Positions 17,901 to 26,273 are shown, counted from the first letter of the stretch. The stretch: 64,000 bases of DNA from Arcanobacterium wilhelmae (GCF_029632765.1 NZ_CP121247.1:434001-498000); one strand, 5' to 3'. The notes: generated from the letters alone by a model not told the origin. A program made the numbers and translations.

Positions 17901-20553
17901 TGAGCGCGTGGGAGAAGCGGATTCCGAATTCCGCGTCAAGGTTGCCGACGGCACCCAGTACGTTGAGGTGACCGCGGGTGATATGGCTTCCAACATCGCC
18001 ACGGCCCATAAGATTCTCGACCCGGCAAACCTCCTCGCCGTGGCGTTCAAGGACGCTATCAACGACGAGCCGGTGGGCCCTGTCAAGCCGTACTTCGTGG
18101 CCGACAACGGCCCGCAGCTCGATGTGTCGGGTTACACGGATCCGTCAGCTGCGAAGGTCCTGGTGAACGGGAAGGAAGCTGACCTGGACAAGGATGGCTA
18201 CTTCTCCGGCGTCGCCGATCTCAAGCCTGGCGCAAACGAGGTGACCGTGGTCGCGCTCGACGCCGACGGCAAGGAACTCGCGAAGGTCGTGCTCCATCCC
18301 TACTACGATGCGAAGCCGCCGGTTGTCACACTCAATCCTGAGGCCGCGAAGCTTTCCGACGACGGGAAGTCGGTAACCGTTTCCGGAACGATCACCGACG
18401 AACATCAGGGCGCCCCGCTCACCGTGAAGGTGGCCGGCAAGGACGCCGTCGTCGGCCTGGACGGTCGCTTCACCGCTACCGTCGACGTCGAGCCGGACGC
18501 GCTCGCGGTGCCGGTGGTCGGCTCCGACGGTGCGAACCTCGTGACCGTCGCCGCTCCCATCGAGGGCCGTGCGCCAGCGGGCCCGCCGCTTCCGCCTCCG
18601 CCGCCGCCGGCTCCGCCGTTGCCGCCGTCGCTGCCGGGCTCTGACGCCCTGCCGACGATCATCAACGCTCAGTGCCTGCCTGGGCTCATCGCCTGCGGCG
18701 TGAGCGGTGAGACCACCGATTACGACGCCGCTGCGAAGCTGTTCACTGTTCGCGGCATGCTCGATCCGGACGTGATCGCCAAGGTGCGTTTCGTGCCCGC
18801 CGCGGTTGCTTCGAACGGCGCGGTGAACGAGCCGGCTCCGATCGACGCCGTGATCAACGCAAAGGAAGGCACTTTCGAGGCGCCGCTTGCGGTGGTCTCG
18901 GGCGAAAACCACTACCGCATGGAGGTCTACGTCAAGGGTGAGAACGGCAAGGATGTGCTGACCAAGGCGATCCCGTTCAAGCTCTACTTCGACGTGGAGC
19001 TGCCGCACATCGTGTTCGACCAGCCGCACGTGGTTGCGGGCTCGATCTTCACGAACACTGACGGTGTAGACTTCACCGGCAAGATCTCCGACGACGCCTG
19101 GGGCTACACCTTCTCCATCAACGGTTCCGTGGTGGAACAGCGTTCCAACAATTCGGGCCTCGGCCCGAAGTCGAACGAACGCACGTTCAAGTACCACCTC
19201 GACGCGATGGACGGCGACAAGGCGCTCATCACCGTTGAAGACTTGAACGGTAACAAGCTCATCGGCCTCTACCCGATCGTTGTGGACAAGGACGATCCGG
19301 TTCTCGGCTTCCTCAAGGGCGGCGGGCCGTTCCTTGATGGCTCCACCATCCGCGACGGCGAGCCGGTGGTTGCCACGGCAAAGGACCCGCACCTCGGTTC
19401 GCTCGCGGTGAAGGTCACCGGCCCGGACGGCTACACCTGGGACGCTTCGGCAAAGTCCGACGTCGACACGACGCCGCTGCCGCTCGAAGAGCTGTTGGTC
19501 GACGTCGCGACGATCGCTCCGCACGACGGCGAAGCGCCGGCTGAGCCGGAGCCGACGCCGTCGGCTGAGCCCAGCGCCGAGCCGAGTACCGAGCCTTCGG
19601 CTGATCCCAGCGCCTCGGCGTCGGGTGCGATCGCGATCGAATCGGCGAAGGACACCACTGTTGCTGCTGGTAACGAGGCAAAGGTGACCGACACCGAGCT
19701 GTTGATCCCGTTCGCAACGAAGGATCTGAAGGCGGGTATGTACACGATGGTGTCGACGTCGACGGATCTTGCGGGGAACTCCGTGACGAAGGCCGTGACG
19801 TTCTACGTGGATCGCATGCCTGTGATCGCTGGCCCGCAGCGCGTTGAGCTGACTCTGACTCCGCAGGAGCTTGCCAACCGCGCCGACGTGATCGCGAAGG
19901 TTCTCGCGAACTACTCGGTGACCGACGACGGCTCGGCCGACTACGCTGGCGACGGCTCGCAGGCCGGCGATCCGAAGCTCGCCATCAACCCGACCACGTT
20001 CTTCACTAACGGTGAGAACCTGGTGGCGGTGCGCGCGGTGCAGCCCAACGGCGTGGAGTCGCGCATGCTCGTCAACGTGGTGATTACGGTCAAGGAGCCG
20101 GCGGCTGCCGAGGTTCCTGCTGAGCCTGAGAAACCGGGCGAGCCGCAGGCTCCGAACTCGAGCCCGCTCGTTCCGATTGGTCCGTCACTGAACATCACTG
20201 ATGGCGTGAGCGCGGACGACGTTTTCGCAGGCATCGATCAGATGATCGAGAACTCGGGCAAGCTCGACCTTGGCGAGCTGTTTGGCCACAAACCGAGCGC
20301 GGGCGACAAGCCGGCACCGGGTGTGGGCGACAAGCCGAACGCGGGCGACAAGCCGGCACCGGGTGCGGACAAGAAGCCGAACGTGGGCGACAAGCCGAAC
20401 GCTGGTGACAAGCCGGCACCAGCGCCGAAGGTCAGCCACGTGACGCCGAAGTCGAACCTGGCGTTCACCGGCGCGAGCACCCTCGGCCTCGCGGCCGCGG
20501 CACTCGCAATGGTCGCGGCTGGCGCGCTGATCGCGCGCAAGCGTGAATCCTGA
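14977..20553 (+). CDS. Wall-anchored subtilisin-like serine protease (S8; lactocepin/C5a-peptidase type)
   Basis: A 1858-residue multidomain surface protease. The signal peptide ends MAA near residue 27, followed by a propeptide/I9-like region. The S8 catalytic residues are Asp173 (AVIDSGID), His228 (QHGQHVSGIVG), Asn338 (AAGNEG) and Ser569 (SGTSMASPN). A protease-associated domain is inserted at about residues 400-520 (VLVARGKETFANMFKRA). Fn3-like and bacterial Ig-like modules follow, with a proline-rich linker near residue 1205 and acidic PSAEPSAEPS repeats near 1535. A GDKPAPG/GDKPNAG wall spacer (DNA 20299-20430) and a sorting signal LAFTG end the protein. LAFTG departs from LPxTG at its second residue, so sortase recognition is uncertain. 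Start after AAAGGAGAAGG. Likely roles are host-protein degradation and peptide supply. Confidence 0.93.
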   Translation: MKRFRRSFAVAAALATSLGMTPTAMAAPSTPPSDGDAQASNLSLNDMKSLLDAAGEQASGTKDVLIMLDRQPKHPSKAGEKANLGSQNELIATLGKKYGLKVKRQLGFLVNGFSATVRADKIAALAQEPGVKSVKEEQTYQRLEHNARKMEGVPTAYERHGLDGTGTVVAVIDSGIDVAHRDLRLDDGVCEKSKLKPDTAHGFTCKVPAGYNFANENYEVKDAQESQHGQHVSGIVGANGSGRDGNNDPSVVTDNSFDGVAPNAQILGMKVFSNVPGEKGATDSDIIAAIEQSVKLKADVINMSLGSPNGNRNASDGAYRAIQAARDAGVMVVVAAGNEGLNFDQAGELGDSRGQLDDGTLGSPASSTAAFSVASIDNSVHVVPVANWKSGENGEEQHIKYSLATGKPDDQYHRIFSAGLGTQEEFDKVAADIKGNFVLVARGKETFANMFKRASQAQASGILVYNKDGLEEFIGMAGTDGYTFFGASTYNSIGKAIRASIDAGTETYVKFTNERKLEDFGAPFGMRPSAFTSWGATPNLDFSPQIAGIGGEVYSTMNDNKYASESGTSMASPNVAGLSALLIQHYKTVFPDLSGPQLVERVRTAFMNTAQIPLDEKGTPHAPRQIGAGLARIDLAAENRVFATVNGEPSVALREVNGPRTFTVDLHNLGEKDVTYRLPKQTVVNESNEKGKNITTSVSSETLTSDVATVTVPKGATAKVNFTLAPNTDTPHFIEGWARLEGTAGTPNLSIPYLGFVGDWNKEQIVEKPGVPWGDPVEYDTSTGLMTLRQDTSVFLDTLDKTKDDPKTGRDLTLWISPNGDKMQDVVFPSLLLRRNASDVEYRVYNADKSVDMVLGKEQDVRRPHTNVNFKEDATPMSMMHSASSYAFDGTQYDPKDPNFKPVPDGKYTFEVKARLSDQFGWQTTAMNFGIDTVKPVLHIGDLKDGYVYFTAADSGSGVQVNPVVNTDKESNLVAERVGEADSEFRVKVADGTQYVEVTAGDMASNIATAHKILDPANLLAVAFKDAINDEPVGPVKPYFVADNGPQLDVSGYTDPSAAKVLVNGKEADLDKDGYFSGVADLKPGANEVTVVALDADGKELAKVVLHPYYDAKPPVVTLNPEAAKLSDDGKSVTVSGTITDEHQGAPLTVKVAGKDAVVGLDGRFTATVDVEPDALAVPVVGSDGANLVTVAAPIEGRAPAGPPLPPPPPPAPPLPPSLPGSDALPTIINAQCLPGLIACGVSGETTDYDAAAKLFTVRGMLDPDVIAKVRFVPAAVASNGAVNEPAPIDAVINAKEGTFEAPLAVVSGENHYRMEVYVKGENGKDVLTKAIPFKLYFDVELPHIVFDQPHVVAGSIFTNTDGVDFTGKISDDAWGYTFSINGSVVEQRSNNSGLGPKSNERTFKYHLDAMDGDKALITVEDLNGNKLIGLYPIVVDKDDPVLGFLKGGGPFLDGSTIRDGEPVVATAKDPHLGSLAVKVTGPDGYTWDASAKSDVDTTPLPLEELLVDVATIAPHDGEAPAEPEPTPSAEPSAEPSTEPSADPSASASGAIAIESAKDTTVAAGNEAKVTDTELLIPFATKDLKAGMYTMVSTSTDLAGNSVTKAVTFYVDRMPVIAGPQRVELTLTPQELANRADVIAKVLANYSVTDDGSADYAGDGSQAGDPKLAINPTTFFTNGENLVAVRAVQPNGVESRMLVNVVITVKEPAAAEVPAEPEKPGEPQAPNSSPLVPIGPSLNITDGVSADDVFAGIDQMIENSGKLDLGELFGHKPSAGDKPAPGVGDKPNAGDKPAPGADKKPNVGDKPNAGDKPAPAPKVSHVTPKSNLAFTGASTLGLAAAALAMVAAGALIARKRES

Positions 20554-20562
20554 CGCGAGATA

Positions 20563-20604
20563 AACGGCGGGAGGGGCAAGGAAATCCTTGCCCCTCCCGC
20601 CGTT
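20563..20604 (+). terminator. Strong terminator of the surface protease gene
   Basis: A perfect 20-bp stem (20563-20582 with 20585-20604) runs directly into a T run. It starts nine bases after the stop codon. Confidence 0.9.
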
Positions 20605-20642
20605 TTTGGCCAAGCAATGCCGAAAACCATAAAAAGGCGCGG

Positions 20643-20648
20643 TAGTAT
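20643..20648 (+). promoter_or_regulatory. Candidate -10 box of the pcs gene
   Basis: TAGTAT lies 50 bases before the chosen ATG. It supports a start downstream of the first open-frame ATG at 20617, which lies inside the preceding terminator region. Confidence 0.3.
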
Positions 20649-20697
20649 TAATTCTCGGAAAATTGAGCACACCGGTATCACAGATTGGAACACTTTC

Positions 20698-21402
20698 ATG
20701 AATCACTCGTTCTCGGCCAAGGCTGCCGCCTGGGGCGTGCACGCCTTCACCATGAGCGGCCTCGCATTCGCTTGCCTCGCCACGCTCGCTCTTATGAACG
20801 GCGAGCTGAAGATGATGTGGCTCTGGCTCGGAATTGCCATGATCGTGGATGGGGTGGACGGCACGATGGCCCGCGCTGCCCGAGTCAAGGAAGTGATCCC
20901 GTGGTTCGACGGCGCAGTGGTGGACATCGCGGTCGACTACATCACCTGGTCCTTCCTTCCCGCGATCTTCATGTACCTCTACCTGCCCTTCGGGTACGGG
21001 TGGCTCGCGGCGGTGCTCATGATCGCCGTCGTCACTTCCTCGATGTTCTGCTACGCCAACGAGGGCGAAAAGTCTTCCGACAACTACTTCGTCGGCTTCC
21101 CAGCCGCCTGGAATATCGTCGCTGTCGTGCTCTGGGTGCTCTCCAGCCCGGCCTGGGTGAACGTCTTTATCGTGCTACTTTTCGTGGTGCTCACGATCGT
21201 CCCCACTTATTACACGCACCCCTTCCGCGTGAAGCACATGATGATCCCGAACATCATCGCCGTGTCGATATGGACCGCCGCCACAGCAGGTATGGTCGCC
21301 ACCTACGGCAACCAGCCCACCTGGCTGCTCGTGATCTTCTGGATCTCCGGCTTGTGGTTCCTCGCCACCGGCGCGCTACGCACGATCACCGGCCGTCAGT
21401 AG
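20698..21402 (+). CDS. pcs: Phosphatidylcholine synthase (CDP-diacylglycerol-choline O-phosphatidyltransferase)
   Basis: A 234-residue integral membrane enzyme, about seven helices, that condenses CDP-diacylglycerol with choline to give phosphatidylcholine and CMP. The CDP-alcohol motif begins DGTMAR (residues 54-59); the following Gly72, Asp76 and Asp80 are spaced as DG-x2-AR-x12-G-x3-D-x3-D. The 12-residue gap, instead of the usual eight, is the hallmark of bacterial choline-using Pcs enzymes. The start codon is chosen because upstream codons overlap the terminator. The next gene, encoding a glycerophosphodiesterase, is 129 bases away on the same strand and could release glycerol 3-phosphate and free choline from host lipid breakdown products. 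Confidence 0.88.
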   Translation: MNHSFSAKAAAWGVHAFTMSGLAFACLATLALMNGELKMMWLWLGIAMIVDGVDGTMARAARVKEVIPWFDGAVVDIAVDYITWSFLPAIFMYLYLPFGYGWLAAVLMIAVVTSSMFCYANEGEKSSDNYFVGFPAAWNIVAVVLWVLSSPAWVNVFIVLLFVVLTIVPTYYTHPFRVKHMMIPNIIAVSIWTAATAGMVATYGNQPTWLLVIFWISGLWFLATGALRTITGRQ

Positions 21403-21531
21403 GACGAAAGCCGCGCATCGGCGTCGTTGGTTACTCCGGCGTCGTCGGGCCGGCTGATCGCCGACGTTGGGCAACCAGCCAATCAGCGACGTAAGCGCGG
21501 CCCCAGCGTCGGGGAAACAGGAGGAAAAGCA

Positions 21532-22263
21532 ATGGCTTTCGTGATCGGACACCGCGGGCTGTCCGCGCTCGCACCAGAAAACACTCTCGCGGCCTTCAAC
21601 GCCGCGCTCGACAACGGCGTGAACTGGATCGAAACGGACGTGGACGTGCTCGCCGACGGCACGCCCATCCTCATCCACGATTCCACGCTGGACCGCACGA
21701 CCAACCGTACCGGCCGCTACGACCCGCTCACCGCCGCGGAACTCAACGCCGACGCCGGTGCCTGGTTTGCGCCCGAATTCGCCGGTGAAGGCGTGCCTAC
21801 TTTGGCTCAGCTCATCGACCTGATGAACGAGCGCGGGCTGAATGCCAATTTTGAGCTGAAATCAAACGAGGCAGGCAAAGCGAGCACGCTTGCCCTCGTG
21901 GAGGCGGTTGCGCGTGAGCTTGAGCGCCTCGAGCCCGGCCGCGAGGTCATCGTCTCCTCCTTCAACCACCTACTGCTCTACCTTTTCACGCAGCGCGCTC
22001 CGCAATGGGCCATCGGCCTGCTCTATGAGGTTGCAATTAATCCGGATTGGCGTAGCACCGCTGAAATCGTGGGTGCCCGTTATATTCACCCCGACCACAC
22101 GCTCCTCACACCGGAAAACATTGCTCAGTTCCACGCCGCAGGGCTTGGTGTGAACGCGTGGACAGTGAATGATCGCATGCGCGCCAACCAGCTCATCAAC
22201 TGGGGTGTGGACGGCTTAATCTCCAACGTTCCTCACGAGCTCGCTGATCTCGCTCAGCGCTAA
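21532..22263 (+). CDS. ugpQ: Glycerophosphodiester phosphodiesterase
   Basis: A 243-residue GDPD-family enzyme hydrolysing glycerophosphodiesters such as glycerophosphocholine to glycerol 3-phosphate and the alcohol. Catalytic and metal residues are His7-Arg8 (IGHRG), Glu34 and Asp36 (ETDVDVLADG), His49 (LIHDSTLDRTTN) and the later ELKS segment; VNAWTVND near the C-terminus is also typical. There is no signal peptide, so it is cytosolic. AGGAGGAAAAGC before the ATG sets the start, which removes 35 upstream codons. The gap upstream of it holds degenerate GACGTC/GCGTC repeats. It follows pcs and ends just before a dispersed hairpin repeat. Confidence 0.92.
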   Translation: MAFVIGHRGLSALAPENTLAAFNAALDNGVNWIETDVDVLADGTPILIHDSTLDRTTNRTGRYDPLTAAELNADAGAWFAPEFAGEGVPTLAQLIDLMNERGLNANFELKSNEAGKASTLALVEAVARELERLEPGREVIVSSFNHLLLYLFTQRAPQWAIGLLYEVAINPDWRSTAEIVGARYIHPDHTLLTPENIAQFHAAGLGVNAWTVNDRMRANQLINWGVDGLISNVPHELADLAQR

Positions 22264-22289
22264 CCTGCGCCCGAAGAGCACCGCCGCTG

Positions 22290-22362
22290 GTGCGTAACTG
22301 CGTCAGTTGGGTGAGGCGTTGCGTGTGGAGCAACGCCTAGCTGGATTGATTGAGTTGTGCAC
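22290..22362. repeat. Dispersed hairpin repeat, copy A (about 73 bp)
   Basis: Starts GTGCGTAACT and ends GATTGAGTTGTGCAC, with imperfect terminal inversion. The centre is a perfect 8-bp stem GGCGTTGC / GCAACGCC (22315-22322 with 22330-22337) around a seven-base loop. Related copies are at 31737-31809 and 32803-32877. It lies after ugpQ in a convergent gap. Confidence 0.85.
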
Positions 22363-22425
22363 GCGCCTCGCGCGGCTCGCTAACCGGCGTCGCACCTTGC
22401 GCACCTGCGTCGGGAATGACCAAAA

Positions 22426-22459
22426 CGAATGGGGGTCGAGTTTACTCGACCCTCATTCG
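22426..22459 (-). terminator. Terminator of the DUF4870 gene
   Basis: Arms 22426-22440 and 22445-22459 pair over 15 positions with one mismatch around a four-base loop. Read on the minus strand the stem is followed by a TTTT run, so it terminates the leftward gene. Confidence 0.75.
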
Positions 22460-22471
22460 GCGCATGTGTGA

Positions 22472-22855
22472 TTACGACAGTACCGGCAACTGGAACGGGT
22501 AACGGTACAGGCGGTTATTCGAGGTGGCGATCGTGGCGCGCAGATGGCCCCAGATCAAGAGCACAAACGACAGGAAGAATAGGAAGAGCCCAACAGGGAT
22601 CAGAATGATCGTGAAAATGCAGATCCAGCCAATCCAGCTCATGATCTGCGTGCCGAGGTTGAAGTTGAACGACTGTGCGGCCGCGGATCGCACAAACGCG
22701 GAATCTTCCTTCTTCACCAACCAGATCACAAGCGGGCCAACGAACGCGAGCCAGCCCGCTGAAACGACCCAGCCAATCAAGGCCGAGAGGTGAGCGGCGA
22801 TCGCCCAGGTGCGATCCTCCGACGAGGGCGGAACAGGAGAAATGTGCTGTGTCAT
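22472..22855 (-). CDS. DUF4870 domain-containing small membrane protein
   Basis: A 127-residue protein with three hydrophobic helices. The pattern WAIAAHLSALIGW, GPLVIWLVKKEDSAFVRSAAAQSFNFNL, then ILIPVGLFLFF is diagnostic of the DUF4870 (Tic20-like) family. Function is unknown; the family is widespread in bacteria. The ATG at 22855 follows a weak GAGG. The upstream region is shared with the divergent dha operon, whose start lies about 160 bases away. Confidence 0.85.
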   Translation of the reverse strand: MTQHISPVPPSSEDRTWAIAAHLSALIGWVVSAGWLAFVGPLVIWLVKKEDSAFVRSAAAQSFNFNLGTQIMSWIGWICIFTIILIPVGLFLFFLSFVLLIWGHLRATIATSNNRLYRYPFQLPVLS

Positions 22856-23018
22856 GCCTCTATTTCACCACGTTGCCGGCAGCGGGCGAAAGCCTGCACG
22901 TTCGTTCGTCGTACAGCGGAATCTAGGCGAGCATTCAGGAACGGTGGATAGGATTGGCGTTAGCGGCGTCACAGTGGATGCCTCCGAATCGGGCAACGAG
23001 GCCCGGGAAGGAATGATG

Positions 23019-24014
23019 ATGAAGAAACTGATGAATTCCCCCGAACAGATCATTGCGGATGAGCTTCGCGGAATCGAGTATGCGCATCCGGAACTGCGTG
23101 TGGATCATGAGGCGCGCGTAGTGTTCCGCGCGGGCGGGCCGGTTCAGAACAAGGTCGGCCTAGTTTCTGGCGGAGGGTCAGGGCACGAGCCGTTGCACGG
23201 TGGTTACGTGGGGGAAGGCATGCTGGATGCTGCGGTTGCGGGTGAGGTGTTTACCTCGCCGACCCCGGATCAGATCGAGGCGGCGACAACGGGCGTGAAC
23301 GCGGGCGCGGGCGTGCTCCACATCGTCAAGAACTATACGGGCGATATTTTGAACTTTGAGATGGCGGCGGAGCTTGCGGCCGCCGACGGCGTTGAGGTGG
23401 AGTCCGTGGTGGTGGACGACGACGTCGCTGTGCAAGATTCGCTGTATACGGCCGGGCGCCGTGGCGTGGGCGGCACGGTATTCGTGGAGAAGATCGCGGG
23501 CGCGGCTGCCGAGGCGGGCCTGGATCTGGCGGGTGTTGCGGAGTTGGCGCGCCGCACGAACGAGAATGTTCGCTCGATGGGCATGGCGCTCACGGCGTGC
23601 ACGGTACCGGCCGCAGGCACACCGTCGTTTGATTTGGCCGACGACGAAATGGAGATTGGCATTGGTATCCACGGCGAGCCGGGGCGTGAGCGCGTGAAGG
23701 TTGCGCCGGTAAAGGATATTGCACGGATGCTGGTGGATCCGATCCTCGCAGATCTGGATTACACGGGTGCGCCGGCCGTGGTGATGGTGAACGGCATGGG
23801 TGCCACGCCGCTGATCGAGCTGTATGGCCTGTATGCGGAGGTGGTGGATTACTTGCGTGAGAAGGGCATCGAAGTGGTGCGCAACCTCGTGGGGAATTAC
23901 ATCACGTCGCTGGATATGGCGGGCGCGTCGGTCACGATCATGCGCGCGGATGAGGAATTGCTCGGTTACTGGGATGCGCCGGTGGTTACGCCCGGCCTGC
24001 GTTGGGGGAAGTGA
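23019..24014 (+). CDS. dhaK: PTS-dependent dihydroxyacetone kinase, substrate-binding subunit DhaK
   Basis: A 331-residue subunit that binds dihydroxyacetone covalently through a histidine; the phosphate comes from DhaM through the ADP held by DhaL. His218 lies in GIGIHGEPG, the exact position known for the hemiaminal histidine, and VSGGGSGHEPLHGGYVG at residues 49-65 forms the binding site. Three consecutive ATG codons occur (23013, 23016, 23019); the third is chosen because it gives proper spacing from GGGAAGGA and the family-typical start MKKL. It is the first gene of dhaK-dhaL-dhaM, with a two-base gap to dhaL. Confidence 0.95.
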   Translation: MKKLMNSPEQIIADELRGIEYAHPELRVDHEARVVFRAGGPVQNKVGLVSGGGSGHEPLHGGYVGEGMLDAAVAGEVFTSPTPDQIEAATTGVNAGAGVLHIVKNYTGDILNFEMAAELAAADGVEVESVVVDDDVAVQDSLYTAGRRGVGGTVFVEKIAGAAAEAGLDLAGVAELARRTNENVRSMGMALTACTVPAAGTPSFDLADDEMEIGIGIHGEPGRERVKVAPVKDIARMLVDPILADLDYTGAPAVVMVNGMGATPLIELYGLYAEVVDYLREKGIEVVRNLVGNYITSLDMAGASVTIMRADEELLGYWDAPVVTPGLRWGK

Positions 24015-24016
24015 GA

Positions 24017-24604
24017 ATGGACGTTGCACAGATTGCGGCCTGGATGGCGGATTTTAACGATCAGATCCAGGCGAATAAGGAGTATTTGACGGAGCTGGAT
24101 CGCGAGATCGGCGATTCGGATCACGGCGTGAACATGGCGCGCGGCATGGCCGCAGTAGTGGCGCTGGATCCGGGGGAGTTCGCCGACGCCGGTGCGTACG
24201 TGAAGAAGATCGGTATGACTCTCGTTTCTACGGTTGGTGGCGCTTCCGGCCCGCTGTATGGCACGTTCTTTTTGCGCTTCTCGGCGAAGGTGGGCGACGG
24301 CGTTGTGGCGGCTTTCCGTGCAGGGCTTGACGGCGTGGTGGCACGCGGTAAGGCGGAGCGGGGGGAGAAGACGATGATCGACGCGCTCGGCCCGGCCGTG
24401 GATGCGATGGAGGCAGCAGGCTCGGAGACTGAGGCACTGGCAGCTGGCGCTGAAGCCGCCACGAAGGGGCGCGACGAGGCGATCGAGTATGTGGCACGCA
24501 AGGGCCGCGCCTCCTACCTGGGTGAACGTTCGAAGGGGCACATGGATCCGGGTTCGGCCTCGGCAACGTACCTGGTGGAGGCGGCCGCACGGACGTTGGC
24601 CTAG
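24017..24604 (+). CDS. dhaL: Dihydroxyacetone kinase ADP-binding subunit DhaL
   Basis: A 195-residue subunit that keeps a tightly bound ADP/ATP as phosphate carrier. The magnesium-binding signature EIGDSDHGVNM starts near residue 30, with the conserved aspartates of the family; GGASGPLYGTFF and KGRASYLGERSKGHMDPGSAS complete the nucleotide site. The ATG follows GGGGGAAG; an upstream TTG in the same frame lies inside dhaK and is not needed. Cytosolic, works with DhaK and DhaM. Confidence 0.95.
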   Translation: MDVAQIAAWMADFNDQIQANKEYLTELDREIGDSDHGVNMARGMAAVVALDPGEFADAGAYVKKIGMTLVSTVGGASGPLYGTFFLRFSAKVGDGVVAAFRAGLDGVVARGKAERGEKTMIDALGPAVDAMEAAGSETEALAAGAEAATKGRDEAIEYVARKGRASYLGERSKGHMDPGSASATYLVEAAARTLA

Positions 24605-24667
24605 GCTGGCAAAACGCACGCTGGCGTCAGCCGTGCGGTGATCTCACCAACAGTGGTGATCGATGGC

Positions 24668-24699
24668 GGTGGGCGCGGGTGAATCTGCCCGCGCCCACC
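24668..24699 (+). terminator. Hairpin between dhaL and dhaM
   Basis: A perfect 12-bp GC-rich stem (24668-24679 with 24688-24699) just before the dhaM ribosome site, without a T run. It may reduce expression of dhaM relative to dhaKL or process the message. Confidence 0.45.
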
Positions 24700-24719
24700 C
24701 ACACAGGAGCGAGGTAAGA

Positions 24720-26129
24720 ATGAGTGTAGGAATTGTGGTGGTGAGCCACAGCCACGCGTTGGCTGGGGCGGCGATTGAACTTGCAAACGAGATGGTGCCG
24801 GAAGATCGACGTCCGATGGTCGTGAACGCGGGCGGTCTGGACGAGGAAACTTTCGGAACCGACGCGATGACAGTGATGAGCGCGATCGAGGAGGCCGATT
24901 CACCAGATGGTGTTCTCGTGCTCATGGATCTCGGCTCGGCGGTCCTCTCGGCACAAATGTCGCTCGAGTTTGTGGATCCGGAGGTTGCTGAGCGTGTCAC
25001 GCTCACGGCCGCGCCGTTGGTGGAGGGCCTGGTTGCCGCCGTCGTGACGGCATCCACCGGTGCCTCCCGAGAGCAGGTGGCACGCGAGGCAACCCGCGCG
25101 CTCACCGCGAAGGCGGAGGCAGTTGGCGACGACGTCGGGGCTGAGGCTGTGGACGAGGCGGGCTCGGGTGATGCGTGGGATGCCGTCGGCGAGGTCACGC
25201 TCGGTGATCCTGCCGGTATTCATGCGCGTCCGGCTGCTCGCCTGGTTGCCATCGTCGGCGGGGCTGGTGTTCGTGCCGAGCTCGAATCTGCAGGTCAGCG
25301 CGCCGCGGCGGATTCGATCAGTGAACTCGTGGCATTGCCTGGCCGTGGTGGGGCGGTCGTGCAGGTTCGTGTTGCGGGAGAAAACGCGCAAGCAGGCCTC
25401 ACGCAAATCATCGAGTTTCTCGAGTCCGTGCCCGCACAGGAAACTGGCGCCCCGGCGTCGGCGGACGGGCACGCTGGTGCCGGTCACTCGCCCGGCGAGG
25501 AGGAACCCGGTGCGGATGGTACTGAAACTGGTGCCCCGGCGTCGGATAATGCGGAGGTTACCGACGTTGCCGAGTTAGCGGAGACCACTGTGTTTGTGGT
25601 GAGTCGTCGCGTTGACGCGGCCGAGCATTCGGCCAGCGCGGACGAGGAGGCGCGCGTGGAGAGCGCCACCGCTCAGGTGAGCGCGTACCTCGCGTCGCTG
25701 GGGGAGCGCACGCACGTAGAGATTTTCCAAGCGCAAGCCGCGTTGCTCACAGACCGTGCGATCACGAAAAAGATCGCTGCGCTACTTGCCGAGGGAAGCA
25801 ACGCGCTCGATGCCGTGAGCGAAGCGTTCGGTGCTGCTGCGGAAAAGTTCGCCGCACTGCCCGATCCGTATCTTGCCGCGCGTAGCGAGGACGTGCGCGA
25901 ACTCGGCGCACTCACGATGCAGGCATTGGCTGGTGCCGAGCTGGGGCTTGAGATCCCACACGGTGCCACGGTGATGGTGCCCGAGCTCGACGCCGCAACA
26001 GCCGCCGAGGCAGCGTTCGCAGGTGCTCGTGCGATCCTTACGTCGGCCGGCGAATCCTCCGGCCACGGTACGATCATCGCCCGCGACCACGAGATCCCGG
26101 TAATCCCGGCAGTTCCGCGCAACTGGTAG
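24720..26129 (+). CDS. dhaM: Dihydroxyacetone kinase phosphotransfer subunit DhaM (EIIA-HPr-EI fusion)
   Basis: A 469-residue multidomain phosphoryl carrier. Residues 1-130 form an EIIA-mannose-like domain with the phospho-histidine in VVSHSHALA (His9 or His11). An HPr domain at about 155-240 carries GIHARPAA. An Ala/Glu/Pro-rich linker (about 245-300, with a duplicated ETGAPAS motif) precedes a truncated EI-like domain ending in the phosphohistidine loop ESSGHGTIIARDHEIPVIP. The EI part lacks the PEP-binding domain, as usual for DhaM. The ATG follows AGGAGCGAGGT. In the catalytic cycle it rephosphorylates ADP on DhaL using PTS phosphate. Confidence 0.93.
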   Translation: MSVGIVVVSHSHALAGAAIELANEMVPEDRRPMVVNAGGLDEETFGTDAMTVMSAIEEADSPDGVLVLMDLGSAVLSAQMSLEFVDPEVAERVTLTAAPLVEGLVAAVVTASTGASREQVAREATRALTAKAEAVGDDVGAEAVDEAGSGDAWDAVGEVTLGDPAGIHARPAARLVAIVGGAGVRAELESAGQRAAADSISELVALPGRGGAVVQVRVAGENAQAGLTQIIEFLESVPAQETGAPASADGHAGAGHSPGEEEPGADGTETGAPASDNAEVTDVAELAETTVFVVSRRVDAAEHSASADEEARVESATAQVSAYLASLGERTHVEIFQAQAALLTDRAITKKIAALLAEGSNALDAVSEAFGAAAEKFAALPDPYLAARSEDVRELGALTMQALAGAELGLEIPHGATVMVPELDAATAAEAAFAGARAILTSAGESSGHGTIIARDHEIPVIPAVPRNW

Positions 26130-26153
26130 AACAGGGTCGCAGATATTGAGCGA

Positions 26154-26187
26154 GGGTGGCGGGTTGTCTCACGACAACCCGCCACCC
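26154..26187. terminator. Hairpin between dhaM and pyrG (convergent)
   Basis: A perfect 15-bp stem (26154-26168 with 26173-26187), four-base loop, no T run. It lies 25 bases after dhaM and serves the convergent pair dhaM and pyrG. Confidence 0.6.
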
Positions 26188-26273
26188 CCATCACCGAGGC
26201 TCCGCCTCGATCGTGCGATCACACAACTGCCCGCAACAGCTTCCTCCCACTGCGAGCAGCGGCCCCGCCGACG

